A DNA stretch of 64,000 bases from the NCBI GenBank assembly GCA_037783545.1, contig JBBELK010001192.1, forward strand, positions 62,001-126,000, given 5' to 3'. The notes below the pieces were generated by a model. It worked only from the letters and a program-made list of their open reading frames with translations. It had not been told where the DNA came from and searched no databases. How positions within the stretch are numbered: position 1 is the stretch's first letter; each line of letters begins with the position of its first letter. A program made the position numbers and the translations under genes. The stretch is from Henricia sp. BOLD:AAB3569. Taxonomy: Eukaryota > Echinodermata > Asteroidea > Spinulosida > Echinasteridae. Positions 35,926-47,400 of the stretch are shown piece after piece.

Positions 35926-36897
35926 TCACTGTAGTACATTAACAGCAAAAGAGTTATTGGACTCTTCCAATGGTTTGTTATAAAATCTGGCAAATGTCGA
36001 TGATCTCGTCCAGCCGGCAGCTTTCATAATAATTTCTAAAGGTACAGCTTTCCTGGCTGCCGCACTGCATGATGCTGAACGTGTGCTATGGGCGGTAAAT
36101 TTGTCCGTCCTAATGCCAGAAACCGTAAGTGTCGATTTAATCCATCGACCTATTGTCTCTGAACCCACTGCTTTGTGGGGTGAAACATAACTAATAAATA
36201 ATCTTCTCTCCTTATTCCTGAAGGGTCTTGTTTTTTCAAGATACGTTTTTAGAACTGACATAACGCATAAAGAGTTATCATGCGGAAACGCAATTAAATT
36301 AATTTCAGTTCGAGGTTTGCCAATTTTACTTGTTTTAGTGGCATCCTCAATAATAAATTTAACGTTATCAGTGCCAACTTGGACTGTGTTAAGGTTAAGC
36401 AGAGCTAAAGTCTGACATCGCTGTCCCGATGTGAGAGCGACAAGTAAGACTAGCTTCATGGTTAGATTCTTTAACGAAAGCCCCTCTGTGGGCCCTAGAG
36501 TTCGTAGATAATCGAAGACTACCGCCACGTCCCACGTGTGAGAGTAGCGTGCCTTGGGTGGTCTCAGGTTGAATGCACCTTTCATTAGTCTTTTGACCAA
36601 GGGATGGGAGCCCACCGTAGATCCTTCTATTAGTGGGAGTAGTGCCGACAAAGCACACCGTGTGGTGTTCAGGTTGCTATACCGATTTCCTGACTCAAAC
36701 TGGCTAGCGAGGAAGTTTAGGACTACCACCAAAGGTGGTCGAAGCGGATGAGTTTTCGTCCCAGCGCAGAACTGAAGCCACTTCCCGATGGCCGACTTGT
36801 AGCATTTTTTGGTGCTAGAGCGCCACGATGCGAGGATAAGTTGGGAAGCCGGTTTTGATACTCCCTGCTGTCGGAGGGCCTCCCTGATAAGTAGCAT
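35926..36897 (-). CDS. DIRS tyrosine recombinase, copy 2
   Basis: This is a full-length 323-aa recombinase with the same protein sequence as copy 1, including Arg160, His270, Arg273, Trp296 and Tyr306. The one visible difference from copy 1 in this gene is a synonymous C/A change near 36705 (CTAGCGAGG here, CTCGCGAGG in copies 1 and 3), which is a subtype-B mark. The frame is -1 relative to the upstream RT frame, and the ATG at 36897 lies inside it. Predicted function is integration of circular DIRS cDNA. Confidence 0.93.
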   Translation of the reverse strand: MLLIREALRQQGVSKPASQLILASWRSSTKKCYKSAIGKWLQFCAGTKTHPLRPPLVVVLNFLASQFESGNRYSNLNTTRCALSALLPLIEGSTVGSHPLVKRLMKGAFNLRPPKARYSHTWDVAVVFDYLRTLGPTEGLSLKNLTMKLVLLVALTSGQRCQTLALLNLNTVQVGTDNVKFIIEDATKTSKIGKPRTEINLIAFPHDNSLCVMSVLKTYLEKTRPFRNKERRLFISYVSPHKAVGSETIGRWIKSTLTVSGIRTDKFTAHSTRSASCSAAARKAVPLEIIMKAAGWTRSSTFARFYNKPLEESNNSFAVNVLQ

Positions 36898-38942
36898 GCC
36901 GTCAACCTGAGATGATCGCCTAGTGGGTGGGGCCTATCTGAGGAGGGATGAAAAATCAAGTCCCTTTGAATAGGCAAAATAACTGGCGTTTTGACCAGCA
37001 ATTTCAACATTGTTGGAAACCATGGTTGCGTGTGCCATAATGGCGCAATCAATAAACCAGCAGCTCCGTCATGTTCAATTTTTGTGAGCACTTTGCCTAT
37101 CAAGCAAAAGGGAGGAAACGCATAAAAACATTGGTAACTCGACCAGTTTAATGTAAATGCGTTAATGTGAATGGCAGATGGATCTGGTTGCCATGAAACG
37201 TAAGGCAGAACCTGAAAATTAAGCCTGGACGCAAAAAGATCAATATCGGGTCTGGTAAAAATTGAAACAATTTTCAAGAAAATCGAGGGATTCAGTTTCC
37301 ACTCGAGATCATCCTGAAAGTGTCGGGAAGCAAAGTCTGCCAAAACATTTTGCACTCCCGGTATGTGCGAGGCAATCAGCCAGATTCTCCTTGCCATACA
37401 CCACAACCAGATCTCTCTAGCCAATGAATGTAGTGTTTCTGACTTTGAACCACCGAAGTGGTTTATATAGGCAACCACCGTGGCATTGTCTGTTCTGAGG
37501 TGGATTGAAACATTAGTCATGCTTGAAAAGAATGACTGCAGGGCCAAAAGGCAAGCCTTTAGTTCAAGCCAATTGATATGATGTGCGGCCTCGTCTGAAG
37601 CCCATTGGCCGCCAGTGGTGCGACCATTGAAATGCGCACCCCAGCCTTGCTTAGATGCATCGGTTTCAATCACGTGATCTGGATCATGTCTATGTATGGG
37701 CCCAAAGGCAACTGGTAACTCTGAAATCCACCAGTTTAGATCCGATATTGCGCTTCTGGAAAGGCGCATTTTGGCCTCAAAATCACCACTGTTGTGTAAT
37801 AACGCAAGATTCTTTTCATTCTCTAATGTTCTTCTGAACAAAGGTCCGTATGGCACAGCTATCTCGCATGAAACCAAAAGACCTATTATTCTGGCAACGT
37901 CTCGAATTGAAGGAGACTGTTGGCCGAGAAGTTTCTCGATAGACCGAGTGGTCTTATCTACCTTTGATCTAGGAATTGAAATCGTCATTTGATCTGAATC
38001 CAAATGAAATCCCAGAAACTCGATTTGTTTGGTGGGATCTAAAATCGATTTTTTACGATTGATTGTAAACCCTAAGCCCGTGGTAAGGGTCCTTCTGGCT
38101 CGAACGTTATCTAAGCACTCTTGAAACGTTCTACCAACTAGAAGCGAATCATCTATGTAATCGCACGATTCATGGCCCCTTTGCCTCAGTACGGCAATTA
38201 GCGGTTTCATAATTTTGGTGAGCACACGTGGTGCACACGCTAAACCGAAAGGCAGGCAGGTAAACTCGTACAACACATTTTGCCAAAAGAATCGTAGGTA
38301 TTTCCTATGCTCAATAGCTATTGGAATTGCAAAATATGCGTCTTTTAGATCAATTGAGGCCATGTAACATTGAGGCCGTAACAGCTGGATTGCTGTGCGT
38401 ATCGTTTCCATTTTGAAGTGAAAATACGCCACAGACGCATTAAGCCCCTTGAGATTGATAATGGGGCGAAATGACCCGTCTTTTTTGGGTCGTATGAAAA
38501 TATTCGAAATGAATTCACCATCTGTGTGCTCTGTTCGCACTATCGCTCCCTTTTGGAGCATTTTGGTGATTTCTGTGGCTATAATTTCAGCCTCGTGGGT
38601 TCCAAACGGCAATTCTCTTGGAATGAATGTTTGGTATGGCATTTCTCTGAATTCAATGTGGTAGTGCTTGATGGTGTCAAGCACCCAACAGTCAGTTGTA
38701 ACCTCGCGCCATTGGGCGATATGATATGCGAGTTTACCTGCCAAAACCATGTCAACCTGAGTGTTATCACATTGGTGCTCACTCACCGTGCTATACTTGG
38801 CATCCGGCTGACGCCGTGTCTCCGCTGGTTTCCGGTTTTGCCAGCGTCTTTGGCGGTAGGAGTTTCCCTGCCGCGCTTGCCCAAAAAAGGGAGTTTGGAA
38901 AGACTTAGCATTCCTCTTGTATTTGGTGCGCTCTGATTTCAA
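36723..38942 (-). CDS. DIRS RT-RNase H-methyltransferase-like frame, copy 2 (intact YIDD, no Gag)
   Basis: This open frame of about 739 codons equals residues 332-1070 of the copy 1 protein. It has the proper YIDD box (Asp codon 38151-38153) plus all RT, RNase H and methyltransferase-like motifs. It is cut off from the Gag start by the 47-bp deletion. Position 38942 is a TTG, not an ATG, and the first in-frame ATG is at 38750, just upstream of the RT core. It is unclear whether this frame is translated. The 3' end overlaps the recombinase in the -1 frame, with the A AAA AAT heptamer at 36804-36810 preserved. Confidence 0.88.
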   Translation of the reverse strand: MKSERTKYKRNAKSFQTPFFGQARQGNSYRQRRWQNRKPAETRRQPDAKYSTVSEHQCDNTQVDMVLAGKLAYHIAQWREVTTDCWVLDTIKHYHIEFREMPYQTFIPRELPFGTHEAEIIATEITKMLQKGAIVRTEHTDGEFISNIFIRPKKDGSFRPIINLKGLNASVAYFHFKMETIRTAIQLLRPQCYMASIDLKDAYFAIPIAIEHRKYLRFFWQNVLYEFTCLPFGLACAPRVLTKIMKPLIAVLRQRGHESCDYIDDSLLVGRTFQECLDNVRARRTLTTGLGFTINRKKSILDPTKQIEFLGFHLDSDQMTISIPRSKVDKTTRSIEKLLGQQSPSIRDVARIIGLLVSCEIAVPYGPLFRRTLENEKNLALLHNSGDFEAKMRLSRSAISDLNWWISELPVAFGPIHRHDPDHVIETDASKQGWGAHFNGRTTGGQWASDEAAHHINWLELKACLLALQSFFSSMTNVSIHLRTDNATVVAYINHFGGSKSETLHSLAREIWLWCMARRIWLIASHIPGVQNVLADFASRHFQDDLEWKLNPSIFLKIVSIFTRPDIDLFASRLNFQVLPYVSWQPDPSAIHINAFTLNWSSYQCFYAFPPFCLIGKVLTKIEHDGAAGLLIAPLWHTQPWFPTMLKLLVKTPVILPIQRDLIFHPSSDRPHPLGDHLRLTACYLSGRPSDSREYQNRLPNLSSHRGALAPKNATSRPSGSGFSSALGRKLIRFDHLWW
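36804..36810 (-). promoter_or_regulatory. Candidate -1 ribosomal frameshift heptamer, copy 2
   Basis: Same A AAA AAT heptamer in the RT frame, leading into the copy 2 recombinase. Confidence 0.45.
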
Positions 38943-39024
38943 AGCAGCAGATGAACTTGAGCGCTGGCCAAATTTTTGACCGAGCCTGTTTGTCTCTTGA
39001 ATGTCTTTGCACCGTTGAGGAAGA

Positions 39025-39888
39025 TTATCCCCAAACAGGATTCAAATCGGGCTTGATCAACTCTCTTCGTCTCAAGTTAAGTTCAGAAATTGAATGGCCA
39101 ATTATGGCCATTGCATCAAGCAGATTGGTTACCAATGCTTTGTTGTCTGGGCATTTGTTGCTCATTAGAGCGTCAATGCACGATACAATGGGCACCATTC
39201 CCTTAAGCGCCACATTCTCAATCTTTTGAAGTTTGATGTCCATTGATCTAGTCTTTGACTGCAGGGAATTCCAGATTTCTGGGTTCACCTTTGTTCCATT
39301 CAGCTCAGGAATGTTAGCAGGGCGCTTCAAGCTATTAAGCTTTTCCGTAATCTTTTCTTCTGACGTTTGCTTACGAATGAGTTTGCTGATGACTTTTGCC
39401 AGCTTGTCGTCGACTTTATTCCCAGGGTCCTCGCCGGCGTAGAACTGTTCCACTGCGTCGAGGACACCCCCGGCCGATGAATTGTCATCGGCATCGGGTT
39501 GTAGGAGTTTATCGACCACCAGGCTTGTTGTACCCCACTCGTCGCTTGATGAATCAGCCTCGATGATGGTTGTCTGTTCAGTTTTCTGTCTTTTCGACGG
39601 CGGGTTCCCTAGCGATGCCAAAACCGTACTCTGAATTGTTTCCATAGCGTCAGCCATTTTCATCATTTGGTCCTGAAGAACCACAAATTCTTGTCTGGTG
39701 ACATCTTCAGGCGACTTAGTTGGCTTTTTTGATTTCGCTTTAGCCTTAGTACCGCTCGGTGGATTACCACCAGAGACGGTAAGCGAAGTACTAGTGGACG
39801 GTAGTGGGTTGAACACCGTCCCGCTTGGCTCGATGTCCGAAGGATCGTCGAGTAGACGAAGGATATCTGTAGCAAGTTGCGTAGACAT
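39025..39888 (-). pseudogene. DIRS Gag-like region, copy 2 (frameshifted by 47-bp deletion)
   Basis: From the ATG at 39888 the Gag-like frame matches copy 1 for 283 residues. It then meets the 47-bp deletion at 39040/39041 and ends four residues later (PVWG, stop at 39025). The lost bases encode the start of the block around Gag residues 284-299, upstream of LFGDNL. The downstream basic tail and the RT are no longer in frame, so no Gag-RT fusion can be made. The deletion ends share a 2-bp microhomology (TC on the coding strand) and lack GT-AG ends, so an intron is unlikely. Confidence 0.9.
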
Positions 39889-39911
39889 TGTTGTTGTTCG
39901 AACTATACCGG

Positions 39912-40038
39912 TCACAAAAATGCACTGAGGCATAGACCGCGGGGCTCACTTATATACACACAGAGAGAAAGCCTTTCAATAAAGGGTTCTTTCAAGCGTG
40001 ACGAACAAATACCGGTGGCAGGTGCAATCTCACGTAAG
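39912..40038 (-). repeat. DIRS inverted terminal repeat, right (5') end, copy 2
   Basis: Inverted partner of 35514-35640. It contains the sense promoter and runs out to the satellite junction at 40071. Confidence 0.95.
39924..39956 (-). promoter_or_regulatory. TATA box plus initiator in the right ITR, copy 2
   Basis: Identical TATATAAG (39956-39949) and TCAGT (39928-39924) at 30-bp spacing, placing the predicted start just upstream of the ATG at 39888. Confidence 0.7.
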
Positions 40039-40071
40039 GCCGAAGTGCTATGTGGTTACGAGGTAGAATTT

Positions 40072-43032
40072 GAAGTTCGTCGGAACATTTTTCGACCTCC
40101 AAATTTGCCGACGTTTGGACCACACTTTGACCAAAATCCCGTCCCAAACTGGGCCGTGTCAACGACAGTCCGAAGGACTGAGCATGCGCACGAGTCAGGA
40201 GTACACCAAAGAGGTGTGTACAGACAGCCACAGGTTGCGGGAGCATCCAGGAAGCGCCAACCCCTTTTTTTTCTAAACTCTGAAATTTATCTGCCATTCC
40301 CCGGCGAAAGTCTTTCAATTTTTTAGGACAAGTGCGCAATATAGAGTCTTTGGAGCATGCAAAATTTGAAGTTCGTCGGAACATTTTTCGACCTCCAAAT
40401 TTGCCGACGTTTGGACCACACTTTGACCAAAATCCCGTCCCAAACTGGGCCGTGTCAACGACAGTCCGAAGGACTGAGCATGCGCACGAGTCAGGAGTAC
40501 ACCAAAGAGGTGTGTACAGACAGCCACAGGTTGCGGGAGCATCCAGGAAGCGCCAACCCCTTTTTTTTCTAAACTCTGAAATTTCTCTGCCATTTCCAGG
40601 CGAAAGTCTGTCAATTTTTTAGGACAAGTGCGCAATATAGAGTCTTTGGAGCATGCAAAATTTGAAGTTCGTCGGAACATTTTTCGACCTCGAAATTTGC
40701 CGACGTTTGGACCACACTTTGACAAAAATCCCGTCCCAAACTGGGCCGTGTCAACGACAGTCCGAAGGACTGAGCATGCGCACGAGTCAGGAGTACACCA
40801 AAGAGGTGTGTACAGACAGCCACAGGTTGCGGGAGCATCCAGGAATCGCCAACCCCTTTTTTTTCTAAACTCTGAAATTTCTCTGCCATTTCCAGGCGAA
40901 AGTCTGTCAATTTTTTAGGACAAGTGCGCAATATAGAGTCTTTGGAGCAGGCAAAATTTGAAGTTCGTCGGAACATTTTTCGACCTCCAAATTTGCCGAC
41001 GTTTGGACCACACTTTGACCAAAATCCCGTCCCAAACTGGGCCGTGTCAACGACAGTCCGAAGGACTGAGCATGCGCACGAGTCAGGAGTACACCAAAGA
41101 GGTGTGTACAGACAGCCACAGGTTGCGGGAGCATCCAGGAAGCGCCAACCCCTTTTTTTTCTAAACTCTGAAATTTCTCTGCCATTTCCCGGCGAAAGTC
41201 TGTCAATTTTTTAGGACAAGTGCGCAATATAGAGTCTTTGGAGCATGCAAAATTTGAAGTTCGTCGGAACATTTTTCGACCTCCAAATTTGCCGACGTTT
41301 GGACCACACTTTGACTAAAATCCCGTCCCAAACTGGGCCGTGTCAACGACAGTCCGAAGGACTGAGCATGCGCACGAGTCAGGAGTACACCAAAGAGGTG
41401 TGTACAGACAGCCACAGGTTGCGGGAGCATCCAGGAAGCGCCAACCCCTTTTTGTTTCTAAACTCTGAAATTTCTCTGCCATTTCCCGGCGAAAGTCTGT
41501 CAATTTTTTAGGACAAGTGCGCAATATAGAGTCTTTGGAGCAGGCAAAATTTGAAGTTCGTCGGAACATTTTTCGACCTCCAAATTTGCCGACGTTTGGA
41601 CCACACTTTGACCAAAATCCCGTCCCAAACTGGGCCGTGTCAACGACAGTCCGAAGGACTGAGCATGCGCACGAGTCAGGAGTACACCAAAGAGGTGTGT
41701 ACAGACAGCCACAGGTTGCGGGAGCATCCAGGAAGCGCCAACCCCTTTTTTTTCTAAACTCTGAAATTTCTCTGCCATTTCCCGGCGAAAGTCTGTCAAT
41801 TTTTTAGGACAAGTGCGCAATATAGAGTCTTTGGAGCATGCAAAATTTGAAGTTCGTCGGAACATTTTTCGACCTCCAAATTTGCCGACGTTTGGACCAC
41901 ACTTTGACTAAAATCCCGTCCCAAACTGGGCCGTGTCAACGACAGTCCGAAGGACTGAGCATGCGCACGAGTCAGGAGTACACCAAAGAGGTGTGTACAG
42001 ACAGCCACAGGTTGCGGGAGCATCCAGGAAGCGCCAACCCCTTTTTTTTCTAAACTCTGAAATTTCTCTGCCATTTCCCGGCGAAAGTCTTTCAATTTTT
42101 TAGGACAAGTGCGCAATATAGAGTCTTTGGAGCATGCAAAATTTGAAGTTCGTCGGAACATTTTTCGACCTCCAAATTTGCCGACGTTTGGACCACACTT
42201 TGACCAAAATCCCGTCCCAAACTGGGCCGTGTCAACGACAGTCCGAAGGACTGAGCATGCGCACGAGTCAGGAGTACACCAAAGAGGTGTGTACAGACAG
42301 CCACAGGTTGCGGGAGCATCCAGAAAGCGCCAACCCCTTTTTTTTCTAAACTCTGAAATTTCTCTGCATTTCCCGGCGAAAGTCTGTCAATTTTTTAGGA
42401 CAAGTGCGCAATATAGAGTCTTTGGAGCATGCAAAATTTGAAGTTCGTCGGAACATTTTTCGACCTCCAAATTTGCCGACGTTTGGACCACACTTTGACC
42501 AAAATCCCGTCCCAAACTGGGCCGTGTCAACGACAGTCCGAAGGACTGAGCATGCGCACGAGTCAGGAGTACACCAAAGAGGTGTGTACAGACAGCCACA
42601 GGTTGCGGGAGCATCCAGGAAGCGCCAACCCCTTTTTGTTTCTAAACTCTGAAATTTCTCTGCCATTTCCCGGCGAAAGTCTGTCAATTTTTTAGGACAA
42701 GTGCGCAATATAGAGTCTTTGGAGCATGCAAAATTTGAAGTTCGTCGGAACATTTTTCGACCTCCAAATTTGCCGACGTTTGGACCACACTTTGACCAAA
42801 ATCCCGTCCCAAACTGGGCCGTGTCAACGACAGTCCGAAGGACTGAGCATGCGCACGAGTCAGGAGTACACCAAAGAGGTGTGTACAGACAGCCACAGGT
42901 TGCGGGAGCATCCAGGAAGCGCCAACCCCTTTTTTTTCTAAACTCTGAAATTTCTCTGCCATTTCCCGGCGAAAGTCTGTCAATTTTTTAGGACAAGTGC
43001 GCAATATAGAGTCTTTGGAGCATGCAAAATTT
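40072..43032. repeat. 296-bp satellite, spacer between DIRS copies 2 and 3 (10 monomers)
   Basis: The first three monomers repeat the right-flank variant order seen after copy 1. The remaining monomers (40924 onward) repeat the left-flank order seen before copy 1: GGAGCAGG at 40944, GACTAAAATCC, TTTTTGTTTC at 41450, GGAGCAGG again, GACTAAAATCC, TCTTTCAATT, CTGCATTTCC and TTTTTGTTTC. The spacer is therefore a right flank joined directly to a left flank, as expected after unequal exchange. No gene is seen. Confidence 0.97.
43028..43032. other. AATTT recombination core, left junction of copy 3
   Basis: Same satellite base as in copy 1. The right-hand core is 47710-47714. Confidence 0.9.
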
Positions 43033-43164
43033 TATAATTAAACGAAATGTAATGCAATGAAATTGAAGTTTAATTATGATTCTACCGAGTAACCACTAGC
43101 ACTGAAGGACTTACGTGAGATTGCACCTGCCACCGGTATTTGTTCGTCACGCTTGAAAGAACCC

Positions 43165-43170
43165 TTTATT
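43165..43170 (-). terminator. AATAAA polyadenylation signal candidate in the 3' ITR, copy 3
   Basis: Same AATAAA in the same place of the left repeat as in copy 1. Confidence 0.5.
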
Positions 43171-43191
43171 GAAAGGCTTTCTCTCTGTGTG

Positions 43192-43224
43192 TATATAAGT
43201 GAGCCCCGCGGTCTATGCCTCAGG
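43192..43224 (+). promoter_or_regulatory. Possible antisense promoter in the left ITR, copy 3
   Basis: Same TATATAAG and altered TCAGG initiator as in copy 1, facing into the element on the plus strand. Confidence 0.45.
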
Positions 43225-43319
43225 GCATTTTTGTGAAAAAAGTGTAACTTTTTGCAGTCAAAGCTGGGAGGGAAAAAGTTAACCTAGCTTATAGCCAACC
43301 ACCACAAACAAGGGCGGGA

Positions 43320-43448
43320 ACGTAAGTCCTTCAGTGCTAGTGGTTACTCGGTAGAATCATAATTAAACTTCAATTTCATTGCATTACATTTCGTTTAATT
43401 AGAAAATTCTACCTCGTAACCACATAGCACTTCGGCCTTACGTGAGAT
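43320..43448. repeat. DIRS internal complementary region, copy 3
   Basis: Same block. There is one mismatch to the left end, opposite 43034 (the subtype-A change). The complement to the right end covers 47670-47714. Confidence 0.95.
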
Positions 43449-43521
43449 GTTTAGAGCAACTGCAAAAAGTTTGAACGAATGAATGTCGAATCGACATTCA
43501 GTACGTAACAGCGGTTTATGT

Positions 43522-44493
43522 TCACTGTAGTACATTAACAGCAAAAGAGTTATTGGACTCTTCCAATGGTTTGTTATAAAATCTGGCAAATGTCGATGAT
43601 CTCGTCCAGCCGGCAGCTTTCATAATAATTTATAAAGGTACAGCTTTCCTGGCTGCCGCACTGCATGATGCTGAACGTGTGCTATGGGCGGTAAATTTGT
43701 CCGTCCTAATGCCAGAAACCGTAAGTGTCGATTTAATCCATCGACCTATTGTCTCTGAACCCACTGCTTTGTGGGGTGAAACATAACTAATAAATAATCT
43801 TCTCTCCTTATTCCTGAAGGGTCTTGTTTTTTCAAGATACGTTTTTAGAACTGACATAACGCATAAAGAGTTATCATGCGGAAACGCAATTAAATTAATT
43901 TCAGTTCGAGGTTTGCCAATTTTACTTGTTTTAGTGGCATCCTCAATAATAAATTTAACGTTATCAGTGCCAACTTGGACTGTGTTAAGGTTAAGCAGAG
44001 CTAAAGTCTGACATCGCTGTCCCGATGTGAGAGCGACAAGTAAGACTAGCTTCATGGTTAGATTCTTTAACGAAAGCCCCTCTGTGGGCCCTAGAGTTCG
44101 TAGATAATCGAAGACTACCGCCACGTCCCACGTGTGAGAGTAGCGTGCCTTGGGTGGTCTCAGGTTGAATGCACCTTTCATTAGTCTTTTGACCAAGGGA
44201 TGGGAGCCCACCGTAGATCCTTCTATTAGTGGGAGTAGTGCCGACAAAGCACACCGTGTGGTGTTCAGGTTGCTATACCGATTTCCTGACTCAAACTGGC
44301 TCGCGAGGAAGTTTAGGACTACCACCAAAGGTGGTCGAAGCGGATGAGTTTTCGTCCCAGCGCAGAACTGAAGCCACTTCCCGATGGCCGACTTGTAGCA
44401 TTTTTTGGTGCTAGAGCGCCACGATGCGAGGATAAGTTGGGAAGCCGGTTTTGATACTCCCTGCTGTCGGAGGGCCTCCCTGATAAGTAGCAT
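43522..44493 (-). pseudogene. DIRS tyrosine recombinase, copy 3 (nonsense mutation)
   Basis: This copy matches the other recombinases through residue 287, then a C-to-A change at 43632 turns Glu288 into a stop (43630-43632). The frame remains open downstream to 43522. The lost 36 residues contain Trp296 and the nucleophile Tyr306, so a truncated product cannot cleave DNA. Arg160, His270 and Arg273 are still present. The premature stop is private to this copy, so it arose after copies 1 and 3 separated. Confidence 0.93.
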
Positions 44494-47400
44494 GCCGTCA
44501 ACCTGAGATGATCGCCTAGTGGGTGGGGCCTATCTGAGGAGGGATGAAAAATCAAGTCCCTTTGAATAGGCAAAATAACTGGCGTTTTGACCAGCAATTT
44601 CAACATTGTTGGAAACCATGGTTGCGTGTGCCATAATGGCGCAATCAATAAACCAGCAGCTCCGTCATGTTCAATTTTTGTGAGCACTTTGCCTATCAAG
44701 CAAAAGGGAGGAAACGCATAAAAACATTGGTAACTCGACCAGTTTAATGTAAATGCGTTAATGTGAATGGCAGATGGATCTGGTTGCCATGAAACGTAAG
44801 GCAGAACCTGAAAATTAAGCCTGGACGCAAAAAGATCAATATCGGGTCTGGTAAAAATTGAAACAATTTTCAAGAAAATCGAGGGATTCAGTTTCCACTC
44901 GAGATCATCCTGAAAGTGTCGGGAAGCAAAGTCTGCCAAAACATTTTGCACTCCCGGTATGTGCGAGGCAATCAGCCAGATTCTCCTTGCCATACACCAC
45001 AACCAGATCTCTCTAGCCAATGAATGTAGTGTTTCTGACTTTGAACCACCGAAGTGGTTTATATAGGCAACCACCGTGGCATTGTCTGTTCTGAGGTGGA
45101 TTGAAACATTAGTCATGCTTGAAAAGAATGACTGCAGGGCCAAAAGGCAAGCCTTTAGTTCAAGCCAATTGATATGATGTGCGGCCTCGTCTGAAGCCCA
45201 TTGGCCGCCAGTGGTGCGACCATTGAAATGCGCACCCCAGCCTTGCTTAGATGCATCGGTTTCAATCACGTGATCTGGATCATGTCTATGTATGGGCCCA
45301 AAGGCAACTGGTAACTCTGAAATCCACCAGTTTAGATCCGATATTGCGCTTCTGGAAAGGCGCATTTTGGCCTCAAAATCACCACTGTTGTGTAATAACG
45401 CAAGATTCTTTTCATTCTCTAATGTTCTTCTGAACAAAGGTCCGTATGGCACAGCTATCTCGCATGAAACCAAAAGACCTATTATTCTGGCAACGTCTCG
45501 AATTGAAGGAGACTGTTGGCCGAGAAGTTTCTCGATAGACCGAGTGGTCTTATCTACCTTTGATCTAGGAATTGAAATCGTCATTTGATCTGAATCCAAA
45601 TGAAATCCCAGAAACTCGATTTGTTTGGTGGGATCTAAAATCGATTTTTTACGATTGATTGTAAACCCTAAGCCCGTGGTAAGGGTCCTTCTGGCTCGAA
45701 CGTTATCTAAGCACTCTTGAAACGTTCTACCAACTAGAAGCGAATCATATATGTAATCGCACGATTCATGGCCCCTTTGCCTCAGTACGGCAATTAGCGG
45801 TTTCATAATTGTGGTGAGCACACGTGGTGCACACGCTAAACCGAAAGGCAGGCAGGTAAACTCGTACAACACATTTTGCCAAAAGAATCGTAGGTATTTC
45901 CTATGCTCAATAGCTATTGGAATTGCAAAATATGCGTCTTTTAGATCAATTGAGGCCATGTAACATTGAGGCCGTAACAGCTGGATTGCTGTGCGTATCG
46001 TTTCCATTTTGAAGTGAAAATACGCCACAGACGCATTAAGCCCCTTGAGATTGATAATGGGGCGAAATGACCCGTCTTTTTTGGGTCGTATGAAAATATT
46101 CGAAATGAATTCACCATCTGTGTGCTCTGTTCGCACTATCGCTCCCTTTTGGAGCATTTTGGTGATTTCTGTGGCTATAATTTCAGCCTCGTGGGTTCCA
46201 AACGGCAATTCTCTTGGAATGAATGTTTGGTATGGCATTTCTCTGAATTCAATGTGGTAGTGCTTGATGGTGTCAAGCACCCAACAGTCAGTTGTAACCT
46301 CGCGCCATTGGGCGATATGATATGCGAGTTTACCTGCCAAAACCATGTCAACCTGAGTGTTATCACATTGGTGCTCACTCACCGTGCTATACTTGGCATC
46401 CGGCTGACGCCGTGTCTCCGCTGGTTTCCGGTTTTGCCAGCGTCTTTGGCGGTAGGAGTTTCCCTGCCGCGCTTGCCCAAAAAAGGGAGTTTGGAAAGAC
46501 TTAGCATTCCTCTTGTATTTGGTGCGCTCTGATTTCAAAGCAGCAGATGAACTTGAGCGCTGGCCAAATTTTTGACCGAGCCTGTTTGTCTCTTGAATGT
46601 CTTTGCACCGTTGAGGAAGATTATCCCCAAACAGGAGCCCGGTTACGGGTGCCTGAGAAGTGCAAATAGACGAATATTGCTGATTCAAATCGGGCTTGAT
46701 CAACTCTCTTCGTCTCAAGTTAAGTTCAGAAATTGAATGGCCAATTATGGCCATTGCATCAAGCAGATTGGTTACCAATGCTTTGTTGTCTGGGCATTTG
46801 TTGCTCATTAGAGCGTCAATGCACGATACAATGGGCACCATTCCCTTAAGCGCCACATTCTCAATCTTTTGAAGTTTGATGTCCATTGATCTAGTCTTTG
46901 ACTGCAGGGAATTCCAGATTTCTGGGTTCACCTTTGTTCCATTCAGCTCAGGAATGTTAGCAGGGCGCTTCAAGCTATTAAGCTTTTCCGTAATCTTTTC
47001 TTCTGACGTTTGCTTACGAATGAGTTTGCTGATGACTTTTGCCAGCTTGTCGTCGACTTTATTCCCAGGGTCCTCGCCGGCGTAGAACTGTTCCACTGCG
47101 TCGAGGACACCCCCGGCCGATGAATTGTCATCGGCATCGGGTTGTAGGAGTTTATCGACCACCAGGCTTGTTGTACCCCACTCGTCGCTTGATGAATCAG
47201 CCTCGATGATGGTTGTCTGTTCAGTTTTCTGTCTTTTCGACGGCGGGTTCCCTAGCGATGCCAAAACCGTACTCTGAATTGTTTCCATAGCGTCAGCCAT
47301 TTTCATCATTTGGTCCTGAAGAACCACAAATTCTTGTCTGGTGACATCTTCAGGCGACTTAGTTGGCTTTTTTGATTTCGCTTTAGCCTTAGTACCGCTC

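Larger units (their letters stand above)
35437..40071 (-). mobile_element. DIRS retrotransposon copy 2 (subtype B)
   Basis: This 4635-bp copy sits at the same satellite position as copy 1. It lacks 47 bp that correspond to 30511-30557 of copy 1 (junction 39040/39041), and this loss frameshifts the Gag region. The RT box is the expected YIDD (codon 38151-38153), RNase H and the methyltransferase-like domain are open, and the tyrosine recombinase is full length. The left terminus (35438 C) agrees with the internal complementary region. It is the best-preserved enzymatic copy but cannot make full-length Gag. Confidence 0.97.
43110..43236 (+). repeat. DIRS inverted terminal repeat, left (3') end, copy 3
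   Basis: Same as the left repeat of copy 1, including the outer extension (43033-43076) with the subtype-A base change. It pairs with 47555-47681. Confidence 0.95.

Noticed and set aside
38940..38942. Start codon for the copy 2 RT frame at 38942
   Set aside because: The codon is TTG. In a eukaryotic element the first credible start is the ATG at 38750, if the frame is translated at all.
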